Origin: Seminavis robusta
Taxonomy: Eukaryota; Bacillariophyta; Bacillariophyceae; Naviculales; Naviculaceae
Reading direction: 5' to 3'
Length of the DNA stretch: 28,686 nucleotides
NCBI GenBank assembly: GCA_903772945.1
Contig: CAICTM010001464.1
Location: 1-28,686, forward strand
Shown one piece after another: positions 1 through 8,154 of the stretch (positions are counted from its first letter, which is position 1; each line of letters starts with the position of its first letter). The position numbers were made by a program, and so were the translations under genes. The notes below the pieces were generated by a model. That model made no database searches, was not told the origin of the DNA, and saw only the letters and a program-made list of their open reading frames with translations.

Positions 1-328
1 GGTTCTCAATGACCGCTCTAGTCATACTAGGTTGATGATGAAACATCGCTCTAGATATTTAGCCAGCGTGGAGTACTTCCACGCTACTAGATCCATGCTA
101 GACAAATCTTCCACGCGTTCCGTTTTAGGATCGTTGAGATTACGTAGGATTCTACCGCAACCTACTCTATCACACTTTATAGTCTCCCGCGGGAGACCAG
201 ATCTACGATCCCTTGATGATTATTCTCTCGTTGATTAGTTTCATAGCTTTCTAATCTCTCTCATAACTTTCATTCTCTCAAACTCAAAAAACTCGAAGAT
301 CTTTACACTAGCTTTTAGCGTAGGTGCA
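1..328 (+). repeat. 5' LTR (partial) of a Ty3/gypsy-type element
   Basis: Positions 1-322 are nearly identical to 4423-4747, with a few substitutions and small indels. The copy ends in GTGCA at 328, matching the CA end of the complete LTR at 4325-4752. It lacks the first 98 nt of the LTR because the window starts exactly at LTR base 99. It contains a small hairpin (GCGTGGA 66-72 with TCCACGC 78-84). The gypsy-like coding remnant follows in the same orientation, so this is read as its 5' LTR. No convincing primer-binding site follows at 329. Confidence 0.8.
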
Positions 329-380
329 TTTTGTTAACAAACACAATAGCTTTCAGCTACCCTCAATCTATTTCTTCACC

Positions 381-900
381 ATGAAGATGGCTCAAGGAAA
401 GCACATGCGTTCAGCAACTTCGAGAAAACAGTTGCGTGACAAACCCATTCTTCCTCTCGTCGACAATGACGAAGACACCGAGATCGACGATAACTCGTGC
501 AACCACCTGCAAACTTCGCAACCATGTTGCAAGCGCAAATCAGAAGACTCTGAAAGAGGACAACTCCTCTATCGATTTCAATCACTTGGATGGAGAAATC
601 TCTATCTGAGGATTAGGCCAGGATGATGACTCAACGGAACCATGTTCCGATTTCTCTACCAAAGATGATGAAGATATCTCACTAACTAGTAAACAAGAAT
701 TGTTTGCAACCAATGAACTCTACGGCAAATTAGATGATTGCCTAGAAGCTGCTCAACTAGACTCTGATGATCTATTTAGCATCGTTAACCTCGTCTGTGG
801 CCAACCACCCGTAAACGTCGAAGACAAGAGACCTCAAACCCATCGTCTATGTTAGATTTAACAAGCGAGAAAAAGGAAAACCAAAACCCGTTACACTCCG
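381..900 (+). pseudogene. Gypsy element leader / gag-like remnant
   Basis: An ORF opens with ATG at 381 (MKMAQGKHMR) and runs to a stop at about 626 in one frame. A second frame then continues with an acidic stretch (DDDSTEPCSDFSTKDDEDIS) to about 855, where it stops. Together they give a hydrophilic, Asp/Ser-rich polypeptide upstream of the protease. There is no visible zinc knuckle and no confident family match, so gag is inferred only from position between LTR and protease. It is broken by at least one frame change. Confidence 0.4.
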
Positions 901-1303
901 TTGCTTACTGGATACAGGACATCCGGAACCTTGATTGCTCAACCTCATGCTAAGAAATTACGCATGAAGGATCTTTTGGGCGTCCAAACGATGTGGACTA
1001 CCCTGCAGGAGAATTAACACCAGCACGAAGTGCAAAGGTGCATTTATGATTCCTGAATTCCACGAAGATAGAATCATCGAGTGGGATTTACACGTCACCA
1101 AGAGCTTGGGGGCGTATGACATGATCATAGGTCGAGACATTCTCTCCGACTTAGGATTCAAGTTCGATTTCACTACCATGTCAGTGGAGTGGGACGGCAT
1201 ATCTATTCCTATGAAAGATAGCGACACCAATGAAGAAGAGAATTTCTTCATTCCTGATCCTACTGCGTTGAGACAGTGCAGATCGTCTCAAGAAGATTCT
1301 TGA
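880..1303 (+). pseudogene. Gypsy-type retropepsin (aspartic protease) remnant
   Basis: One frame reads KPVTLRCLLDTG (about 880-918), which carries the catalytic Asp-Thr-Gly. The expected continuation TSGTLIAQPHAKKLRMK is in the next frame, so a single-base deletion falls right at the DTG motif (about 917-919). Further on, SLGAYDMIIGRDIL and SDLGFKFDF (about 1108-1170) are the C-terminal retropepsin signature of Ty3/gypsy elements (the IGRD flap/helix region). The frame ends in a stop near 1303. The domain is recognisable, but the encoded protease cannot be functional. Confidence 0.8.
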
Positions 1304-2400
1304 TGCGAAATAACGAACAAGCTGACTTAAAGCAGGTTTGCCAAAGTCAAAAACAGTTGAATAAGGAAGAGCAGGAACAGCTTCATTCCTTATTACGAAG
1401 TACTCTGACCTATTCGATGCACTCTAGGAAAGTGGCAGATAGGACGACTACGAAGTAGAACTCCTCCCTGACGCTAACCCTATCACGCTAGGGCTTATTC
1501 CTATTCCACGTGTCCATACCAACACTCTTAAGATGAGGTTGAACGTCTCTGCAAAGCAGGAGTACTTCAAGAAGGTGAAACCGTTCCGATGGGCGGCGCC
1601 AACTTTTATCATTCCCAAAAAGGATGGATCTGTACGGTTCATCTCTGATTTCCGGAAACTAAACAAAAGGATTAAGCGGAAGCCTTATCCTCTCCACAAA
1701 ATACAGGACATGCTCTTGAACATAGACGGATTCAAGTACGCACTAGTCTAGACCTGAACATGGGATACTATCACCACGAGCTGTCACCTCACTCGAAACA
1801 ACTCTGTCACTATCGTACTCCCGTGGGGAAAGTACGAGTACCAGAGGTTGCCAATGGGCCTATGTAATAGTCCCGACATCTTCCAAGAGAAGATGGGAAC
1901 ACTAATGCACGACTTGGAAAACGTCCGTGCATACATTGATGATCTACTCATCCTAATAACGGCGATCTGGCAGATTTCGTTGAAAAGTTGGATGAAGTTT
2001 CTCCGAAGACTTCGAGAAGCCGGACTTAAGATCAATGCTACCAAGTCCTTCTCGCAAGAGGAAGAATTGAATACTTAGGTTACTGGATTACTCGAGAAGG
2101 GATCCAACCTATAAACAAGAAAATAGACGGCGATCCAGAATATCGCTCTCCTACTAACAGAAAAAAACTCCGTAGATTCATTGGACTAGTGAACTACTAT
2201 CGAGCATGTGGATTAGACGATCACATGTACTGGTCACTCGCTTCGTTGACTTCCAAAACAACGAAGTGGAAATGGGAAACCGAACACGACAAGGCCTTTA
2301 GCCAGATGAAGAAAATCATAGCAAAGAAACCTTGCTCGCTTACCCTGACTTCAACGATACATTCGTTATCCACACGGCAGCGAGTGATACTCAACTAGTG
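1304..2400 (+). pseudogene. Gypsy-type reverse transcriptase remnant
   Basis: Characteristic Ty3/gypsy RT blocks appear in order but in different frames. These are FRWAAPTFIIPKKDGSVRF and SDFRKLNKRIKRKPYPL (about 1581-1695), then LPMGLCNSPDIFQEKMGTL (about 1845-1905), then the catalytic YIDDLL box (about 1930-1950). The thumb/connection region follows (KTTKWKWETEHDKAF, about 2255-2300). Stops and frameshifts lie between blocks, for example near 1750 and 2075. The family assignment is strong and the gene is clearly dead. Confidence 0.9.
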
Positions 2401-2909
2401 CAGTAATTTCCCGAAGGGAAAACCTATCGCTTCTACAGCAGGAAGCTCAACCCTGCTCCAACACGCTACACCGTTACCGAGAAGGAACTTCTCAGGATCG
2501 TAGAAACTCTAAAAAAGTTCCGTAACATTCTTCAGGACAGAAGATTGTTGTAATACGGACCACAAGAATCTTACATGTAGAACTTCAATACCGATCGCGT
2601 AATGCGATGGCGCCTTATTCTGGAAGAATTCGGCCCTGAACTACGGTAAATAAAGGGCGAACAGAACATCGTCGTGATGCGTTGTTGAGAATCAACATCT
2701 CCAACAATGATGGTTCTTCAGAACAGATGGAACCAGCGAGATCGCTGAGCCATGGCTGCAGACGAAGAGGACTCCCCAGCGAGTTCCGCTCTCCCGCTCC
2801 CCGGATCGAACATACGTCAGAAAGACGACAACGATATCAAGAAACTCCTCAGGGACAAGCAAAAGACTACAAGAAACAATCATTCCCCAGAAGCATCTCT
2901 CTCTTTCAA
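2401..2909 (+). pseudogene. Gypsy-type RNase H and RNase H-integrase linker remnant
   Basis: FYSRKLNPAPTRYTVTEKEL and LRIVETLKKFRNIL (about 2430-2535), then NFNTDRVMRWRLILEEFGPE (about 2582-2642), a stop, and IKGEQNIV plus DALLRI in another frame (about 2650-2696). This is the order seen in Ty3/gypsy RNase H up to its terminal ADALSRL-type motif. A hydrophilic linker follows (NIRQKDDNDIKKLLRDKQK, about 2810-2866). The integrase zinc finger and core are absent, because the element is cut at 2909/2910. Confidence 0.8.
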
Positions 2910-3007
2910 CTGTCTCAAATGACTATTCACGAGAGACTCAGTCATGAGTCGAACTCAAACCCTATCTAGGATCGAGTCACGAATAAGGCTAAGAGCCGTG
3001 TATTGCA
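2910..3007 (-). repeat. Inverted, truncated copy of the gypsy LTR 5' end
   Basis: This is the reverse complement of 4325-4422 over 98 bp with one mismatch. Its outer end (TGCAATACACGG on the minus strand) abuts copia sequence exactly at 3007/3008, as expected for an LTR inserted in minus orientation. It stops at LTR base 98. Together with 4325-4422 it forms a 98-bp inverted repeat around the copia integrase segment. Confidence 0.9.
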
Positions 3008-4320
3008 CATGATATCCAGGTTTGACGAAGCAGTGAACGTGATCAGCTCAGTGGACTCATCGTACGTCATGACGTCTTTGTTGACCTTCTGCGAGAACAG
3101 CATCGGGTCGTCCATGGACTCTTGTATGTCGAGTGACTCATCGTGGAACACATCCCAGGGTGCATAAAATGCGTTCAGCGAACCTTGTTCTATCGCCTGT
3201 TGCATGGCCTCCGTAGGCCTACGGACCCTGCCCGATCGGCGGAGATGATCCGTGCTCTCTGCCTGTAATTCATCGTCACGTTCCGGTGGAGTTGCTGATT
3301 GTTGTTCTTCATCGTGGCCTAATTCGATGTTGTCATTTTGGCTTGCTCTATTATCTATCCCAAAATCTTCCATAAGAATTTGCGCAGCTCGCTGGCTTGA
3401 TGTCATTGGCGAACCCTGCACGCTATTCGCGGCGATTCCTGGTGCTGCCTCGGAATCGTGCTTCCTTTCGTTTGCTATTGTCTCCGGTTGCCGCTGGGAC
3501 GAGAAGCTGAGCTTGTCAATCTCCTCCTCTCCGCTATTGAGGAAACCCGCCCTTTTCTGCCACAACGATGCTGTTGTTGGGTTACCTGCTGATGGCCTTC
3601 TCGTCTCATACATATCATCGAATGAGCAATGGAACTGAGGCGATACATGACCGGTGGTGAGGCTGAGCACTAGAGCCACTTTCCTAGAGTGCCGCGGTGA
3701 GTGTCCCAAGTACAGGCCGATCCGAGCTCTGTTGGTCCATTTCGAAATGGATCTCCCTGCTTGAAGACGCTTGCTCAGCACGTAGACGGGGCATCCGAAT
3801 GTGTGTCTGTGCTTCAGTTTGGGTATGACCTCGACTCTTGAGAACAGCTCGATCGGCGAGGACTCCTTGCCTCTTAGCGGTGCCTCATTTCTGACGTCGT
3901 TGGCTACTCTGATCGCGAACGGCCACAAGCTGGCTTCGATGGCTTCAGGCCATCTTTGCTTTGCGTGCAGAAGCATAGTCCTGGCTGTCTCTTGCAAGTC
4001 CCTAATGCATCTCTCTGCCTTGCCATTCTGGTGATGTGCGTTGACTGCACAGAATGAGATGGTTTGCCCATCTCGAGCCACTTGCTTCATGAATTCTTTG
4101 CTGGCAAATATGCCATTATCCGCGTGATAGTGCCTAATCGTTACGCCGTGTGCTCTTGCATACCTCTCGAACGCCATCTTTGCTTCGATCGTATGATCTG
4201 CTCCTGTGGACAGTTGGTTGTGCACATAGGACAGTCCGCTGTGGTGATCTATAAACACTGTGGTCACCGTATACCGTTGCTTGGTGAGGAATCCCCTCAT
4301 TTGACCTATGAGCCCCGGCA
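3008..4320 (-). pseudogene. Copia integrase core and C-terminal region (pol fragment)
   Basis: A long open frame encodes the rve integrase core. VFIDHH holds the first catalytic Asp, HADNG the second, and NGKAER the catalytic Glu, giving a DD(35)E core. GCPVYVL and a basic IGLYLGHSPRHS segment are the usual copia integrase C-terminal blocks. A long hydrophilic linker with LRRSGRVRRPTEAMQQA follows. It ends in FTASSNLDIM just before the expected start of reverse transcriptase and then runs into LTR sequence. The pol frame is continuous with 4757-5755 once the nested LTR is discounted. Domain identity is certain; activity is not expected. Confidence 0.92.
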
Positions 4321-4324
4321 CTGA

Positions 4325-4752
4325 TGCAATACACGGCTCTTAGCCTTATTCGCGACTCGATCCTAGATAGGGTTTGAGTTCGACTCATGACTGAGTCTCT
4401 CGTGAATAGTCATTTGAGACAGGGTTCTCAATGACCGCTCTAGTCATACTAGGTTGATGATGAAACATCGCTCTAGATATTTAGCCAGCGTGGAGTACTT
4501 CCACGCTACTAGATCCAGGCTAGACAAACCTTCCACGCGTTCCGTTTTAGAATCGTGGAGAGACGTAGGATTACTACTACAACCTACTCTATCACACTTC
4601 ATAGTCTCCCGCGGGAAGCCAGATCTACGATCCCTTGATGATGATCTCTCTCGTTGATTAGTTTTCATAGCTTTCTAATCTCTCTCATAACTTTCATTCT
4701 CTCAAACTCAAAACACTCGAAAGATCTTTACACTAGCTTTTAGCGTAATGCA
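4325..4752 (+). mobile_element. Solo LTR of the gypsy-type element inserted in copia pol
   Basis: This is a complete 428-bp LTR with TG...CA ends. The termini TGCAATAC and GTAATGCA are near-perfect short inverted repeats. It is flanked by the 4-bp direct repeat CTGA at 4321-4324 and 4753-4756. Discounting the LTR plus one CTGA joins the copia protease/pre-integrase frame to the integrase frame with no frameshift, so this is an insertion into an intact pol gene. It shares positions 4423-4747 with the LTR at 1-322. The internal part of the element has been lost, as in LTR-LTR recombination. Confidence 0.93.
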
Positions 4753-4756
4753 CTGA

Positions 4757-5878
4757 TGATATCAGTTGATCCATCGCCTCTACGGCTCCAGGGCTGTCCG
4801 GCGGTGGTGCCGTGAATGAGTTGGCTGGTGCCTTCGTTCGCCATGCTCGTCGCGTTGCTTTGCCAAACATACAAGCACTGCATTTCGGCATGTCGCACTT
4901 TAGGATCGCGGATGGCAGCTGGCCTCTGCGGGCCAGTGCTTTCATCTTCTCCGGCGATAAGTGCGCGTGCTTGTAGTGGAGCGCTAAGAACCTTGCCTGT
5001 GGTGATTGGTATTGCACGTCCTCATCCTCAGGCACGACGCTGTACGTTGGCTTTGACGGTGCCTCACTGTTGTTGTTGCGGAACTCATCCGTGTGTTGCT
5101 GTACATCGAACAATACATCGGGTAGGTCCGGATGAAGCCTGTTCTCCATATCATCGGCCACTGACTCATCGTCGGTCATCTCGTCGTCAGAGACTAGCTG
5201 TACTGCCGGCAGACTCAATAGTTCCCTCTCGTCCAAGTGACTAGCGTCTCCAGTGTCGGCTATCTTCATGCAGAAGGAATTGAATCGCAAGTACGCTGGC
5301 TGAGACCTTATCAGCGCGATGTTCGATGAGCCGTCAAGTGGGACGGTACGGACGAATTTACAGTCGTCCCAGAACAGCTTCACTGCGTCGTAGTAGGTCG
5401 CACACATCGTGCCTCTCTTGTCGTTGTCTTGCCTCGTTTGTGCCCAGTGCTGCGGGGACAATAAGCGATAGGGCGACTTCTTGTGGTAATACGTGTCTGG
5501 TATCAGCCAAGTGTGCGTAGCTCCGGAATCGTCTTGAATGATCCACCTGACTGTTCCGCGGTAGGTGGCAGCGCCATCTCCTCCTATTCCTTTCACTCTC
5601 ACATTGATGCGCTCCGGCGTGCCCACAAAGTCCATCATTGAGTTGGTGATGCATCGGCTGGAGCAATTGTCTACCGCTATGACGAAGGAGTCCGAGTCGT
5701 AGTAGTGCTCCGATACCCCTGATGACCCTGCTGCCGTTGCTGTCAGTGCTTCCATGACTGAATGTAATGCACTTATCGTGTGTTGTTGAGACGATAGTGC
5801 ATCATCGCGAATACTACGTGCCTGGTTGCTTTCCTGGCACTCTTTCTTGGGTTTTCGACCTTTATCTCTTGTATTGCC
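4757..5878 (-). pseudogene. Copia protease and GAG-pre-integrase region (pol 5' part)
   Basis: The frame opens after a stop at 5879-5881. The first ATG is at 5755 (MEALTATAAG), with about 40 open codons before it, so the start is uncertain. FVIAVDNCSSRCITNSMMDF sits where the retropepsin active site is expected, with Asp-Asn-Cys-Ser in place of the usual Asp-Ser/Thr-Gly. An acidic linker leads to the integrase zinc-binding HHCC motif (HYKHAHLSPEK, then KCDMPKCSACMFGKATRRAW), the GAG-pre-integrase domain. The frame then reaches AMDQLISSV, where the solo LTR splits it from the integrase core. Position and domain order make the assignment firm. Confidence 0.88.
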
Positions 5879-6033
5879 TTATCCCAAATTGCTCTGCCGA
5901 TCCTTCTCTTTCGCGCTTCGTTGATCGACTTGTTTGCCCAATCTGTGCCTTGACTGATCCGAAGTTGTGCATATCCTGCCGCTTTCCTTGGCGCTGTCCA
6001 CATTGCTTCGATTGTTGCTCTCGCTCTTGCCAT
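5773..6033 (-). CDS. Small basic ORF between copia gag and pol
   Basis: An 86-codon ORF starts with ATG at 6033, just 3 nt past the stop of the preceding small ORF, and ends 17 nt before the first pol ATG. The product is Arg/Lys/Ala-rich (MARARATIEAMW, NEARKRRIGRAIWDKAIQEI) with no recognised domain. The close head-to-tail packing on the element's sense strand suggests it belongs to the retrotransposon. However, the pol frame is also partly open here, so it could be decayed pol or spacer. Function unknown. Confidence 0.35.
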   Translation of the reverse strand: MARARATIEAMWTAPRKAAGYAQLRISQGTDWANKSINEARKRRIGRAIWDKAIQEIKVENPRKSARKATRHVVFAMMHYRLNNTR

Positions 6034-6036
6034 TGG

Positions 6037-6453
6037 TTATTGACGCTTTGGCACGTATTTTGGTGGCTTGTGACAGTTGATCACGCAATGCCATACTCCC
6101 CTTACCATGAGTGCAGACAGCACTATTGGTAACACTGGTTCGTATTCCGACAGAAACAGAACTATCGCTGGAGCGATCACTTGCGCTGTGATAAAGGCTG
6201 CAAAAATAGTCTGTGCTGTCGCAAGTCGTACCATCCCCCATAGTCTGCTCGCAACACGTCCGTTCCGCAGCATATCCATTCCTCGTGTCAGACACTCACA
6301 TCCTCTGAAGGGCGCTTGTATCGGCATTATGAGTAAGAAAGGAAACGAACTAGTTACTTTATTTTCTTTATACTGTACTTGATGCAAGAGGGCTGCCCAT
6401 CCGTTGATCAACTTGCTTAACGAGATTAGTACTATATACGTACAAAAGCTCAT
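6037..6453 (-). CDS. Hydrophobic ORF between copia gag and pol
   Basis: A 138-codon ORF starts with ATG at 6453, 45 nt after the gag stop. The product has an N-terminal apolar stretch (YIVLISLSKLINGW). Near the C-terminus are two stretches long enough to span a membrane (TIFAAFITAQVIAPAIVLFL and PVLPIVLSALMV), about residues 81-118. No family was recognised. It lies on the sense strand of the copia element, in the gag-pol interval where standard Ty1/copia elements have no gene. Whether it is translated cannot be judged from one copy. Confidence 0.4.
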   Translation of the reverse strand: MSFCTYIVLISLSKLINGWAALLHQVQYKENKVTSSFPFLLIMPIQAPFRGCECLTRGMDMLRNGRVASRLWGMVRLATAQTIFAAFITAQVIAPAIVLFLSEYEPVLPIVLSALMVRGVWHCVINCHKPPKYVPKRQ

Positions 6454-6498
6454 TACGTTGTGTTGCCATGGCGGGGCCTGTTCATCCTCCTTGCCGCA

Positions 6499-7905
6499 TC
6501 ATCCCCTTTTCGAGGTGTGTAGCTCTTCGTCCTCTGGTGTGTCTGGCCAGTCATCACCCTCTATCACTGCTGCTAGTGCTTGTGCCATGAGTAGCTCCTT
6601 TTTGGTTGGCGTGTAATCGCTGCCTTCAGTCGTGGAGCCCTCGTCGGTAGTGGCTGACATGGCTATCTTTGGCTTTTCCTCCTTCTGCCTAGCTCGGCAG
6701 TTCGTGGCATGCACAACGCCTTGTCTGTTGATCTTGAGCACCCACTTGGTCGATCCATGATGGGGGCAATAGATGTATTGCTTGCCTCTGAACTTCTTTT
6801 CCACTGGCTCCCCTTCTTTCGGGGCCACTCCTTTCCAAGCCCATTCTCCAGTGTTGTTGGGACCTTGCCTGTCCCTGCCACCTTGACGTTGTCCTTGGAT
6901 GGGTTGTTGTGTTAGCTGCTTCTTGTGCCTTTCTTCCAGCTTGGCGGTCAGTGCCATGAAGTCCAGCTCCTCTTTCGTTTCCGGTTTCCATTCGCCTTTG
7001 TCCTTGATGATCTTGTACCGCTCACTTGCCATTCTCATCAGAACTGAATATTTCAGCCCAATGAGGGAACCATCTTCATACAACTCCTCTTTCCTCGCGA
7101 AGTACTGTGCGAATGCTTTATCTTCGCACTTCTGGTACGCCTTGAATAACGGGGCGATCAGATGGGGTATGCCCGCTTGTCGTGACTTGAGTGATGCTAT
7201 GAGTCCATTCACTTTTCTATTGAATAGTTGGATGTCTGATTCGGCATCAGCCATGGCTTGAACTAAGCCTGCTCGTGACAATAGATCAAGTATGTTAGAC
7301 ACGGTTGCTTTGGTGTCTACACATACCATTTGGATTAATTGGTAAAAAATCATTACTCCATCGATTCTGGAAACTGAATCTGTCCCTCCAGTTGGTACGA
7401 CATCGATAGTGTACTTGTCCTCCCTTTGTTCGAGTTCATCGTATACGTCGGGTTCCAGACTGTTTGCAACTAGTGCTTCAAGCATGGAAGCCGCTTGCCT
7501 TTTCCTATTATCCTCCTTTTGATATATCGCCGCATGGGCTTTGACTTGTGCCTCCGTGATTGATCCGTATTCGGTAACCATGGACTTGGTTTTGCCATCG
7601 CCTATGCTAATAGCCTCTAGAATGGGCATTATTCCGTAAGTAGTTGCTCTCTTTCTTATAAATCCTAAGAAGTGATGCAACTTCTCTACTGTTCCATCAT
7701 ATTTTAATACCGGCTCCCTTGTGGCATTTGTATAATATTTCATCCCTTTGTCGGAGGTAAGATCCCATGTTTTATCTTGGCTTCCTCCTCCTGGGACGAC
7801 GCTGAAAGTAGCTGTCGACGCTTGCGCTGCGTGGGTGAATGCTACCTTCATCGCTTCTTGCATGATGTTCTGCAAGGCTTCTTGAGTGAGGTTGATGGTT
7901 GCCAT
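6499..7905 (-). CDS. Copia-type gag polyprotein
   Basis: An intact 468-residue ORF from ATG at 7905 (MATINLTQEALQ), with an in-frame stop shortly upstream. The body is mostly alpha-helical and charged, as in retrotransposon capsids, with LLSRAGLVQAMADAESDIQL and FNRKVNGLIASLKS as capsid-like segments. Near residues 380-400, YCPHHGSTKWVL followed by HATNCRARQ gives a C-x2-H...H-x3-C arrangement in place of the classical CCHC knuckle. A Thr/Glu-rich tail follows. It is the first gene downstream of the primer-binding site and is separate from pol by frame and by about 620-740 nt. It is uninterrupted, unlike pol. Confidence 0.85.
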   Translation of the reverse strand: MATINLTQEALQNIMQEAMKVAFTHAAQASTATFSVVPGGGSQDKTWDLTSDKGMKYYTNATREPVLKYDGTVEKLHHFLGFIRKRATTYGIMPILEAISIGDGKTKSMVTEYGSITEAQVKAHAAIYQKEDNRKRQAASMLEALVANSLEPDVYDELEQREDKYTIDVVPTGGTDSVSRIDGVMIFYQLIQMVCVDTKATVSNILDLLSRAGLVQAMADAESDIQLFNRKVNGLIASLKSRQAGIPHLIAPLFKAYQKCEDKAFAQYFARKEELYEDGSLIGLKYSVLMRMASERYKIIKDKGEWKPETKEELDFMALTAKLEERHKKQLTQQPIQGQRQGGRDRQGPNNTGEWAWKGVAPKEGEPVEKKFRGKQYIYCPHHGSTKWVLKINRQGVVHATNCRARQKEEKPKIAMSATTDEGSTTEGSDYTPTKKELLMAQALAAVIEGDDWPDTPEDEELHTSKRG

Positions 7906-8130
7906 TGTTCCGGCTGTTCGTTGTTCAACTGTTGGAGGTGCTGCTATGGCTTCGTACGTTGCCCTCCTCCTTTGTTGTTCCTCTACTCTTTGTTTGTTGC
8001 GACGTCGTAACCTATCAGCACGGTCGAGAGTCGCTCTTCTCGCTTCCTCTGCTAATCGGTTGATCTCTGTCTCGTCTATCTTGACTGCTTATTCAGATAG
8101 AGGTTTTGGTGTTGACAATTCGATGTAATT

Positions 8131-8154
8131 GTATCGAAACCTCGCATGCTACCA
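8131..8154 (-). promoter_or_regulatory. Copia primer-binding site
   Basis: On the minus strand the sequence from 8154 reads TGGTAGCATGCGAGGTTTCG, immediately after an LTR edge ending in CTTTCA. TGG plus the acceptor-stem complement and a T-arm-like GGTTTCGAT match the 3' end of a tRNA ending ...GCTACCA, resembling a methionine tRNA. This fixes the inner edge of the copia LTR at 8155. The exact tRNA species is inferred. Confidence 0.65.

Noticed and set aside
32..238. 68-codon plus-strand ORF in the LTR, repeated at 4454-4657
   Set aside because: It is LTR sequence; the two copies differ by indels that change the frame, and no domain is present.
4319..4758. 8-bp direct repeat CACTGATG as the target duplication of the solo LTR
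   Set aside because: It arises because the 4-bp duplication CTGA abuts the LTR tips TG and CA; the TG...CA ends with CTGA are the canonical reading.
5767..6132. Cys/Leu-rich plus-strand ORF opposite the copia gag-pol interval
   Set aside because: Antisense to the element's ORFs, with no signal peptide pattern or domain.
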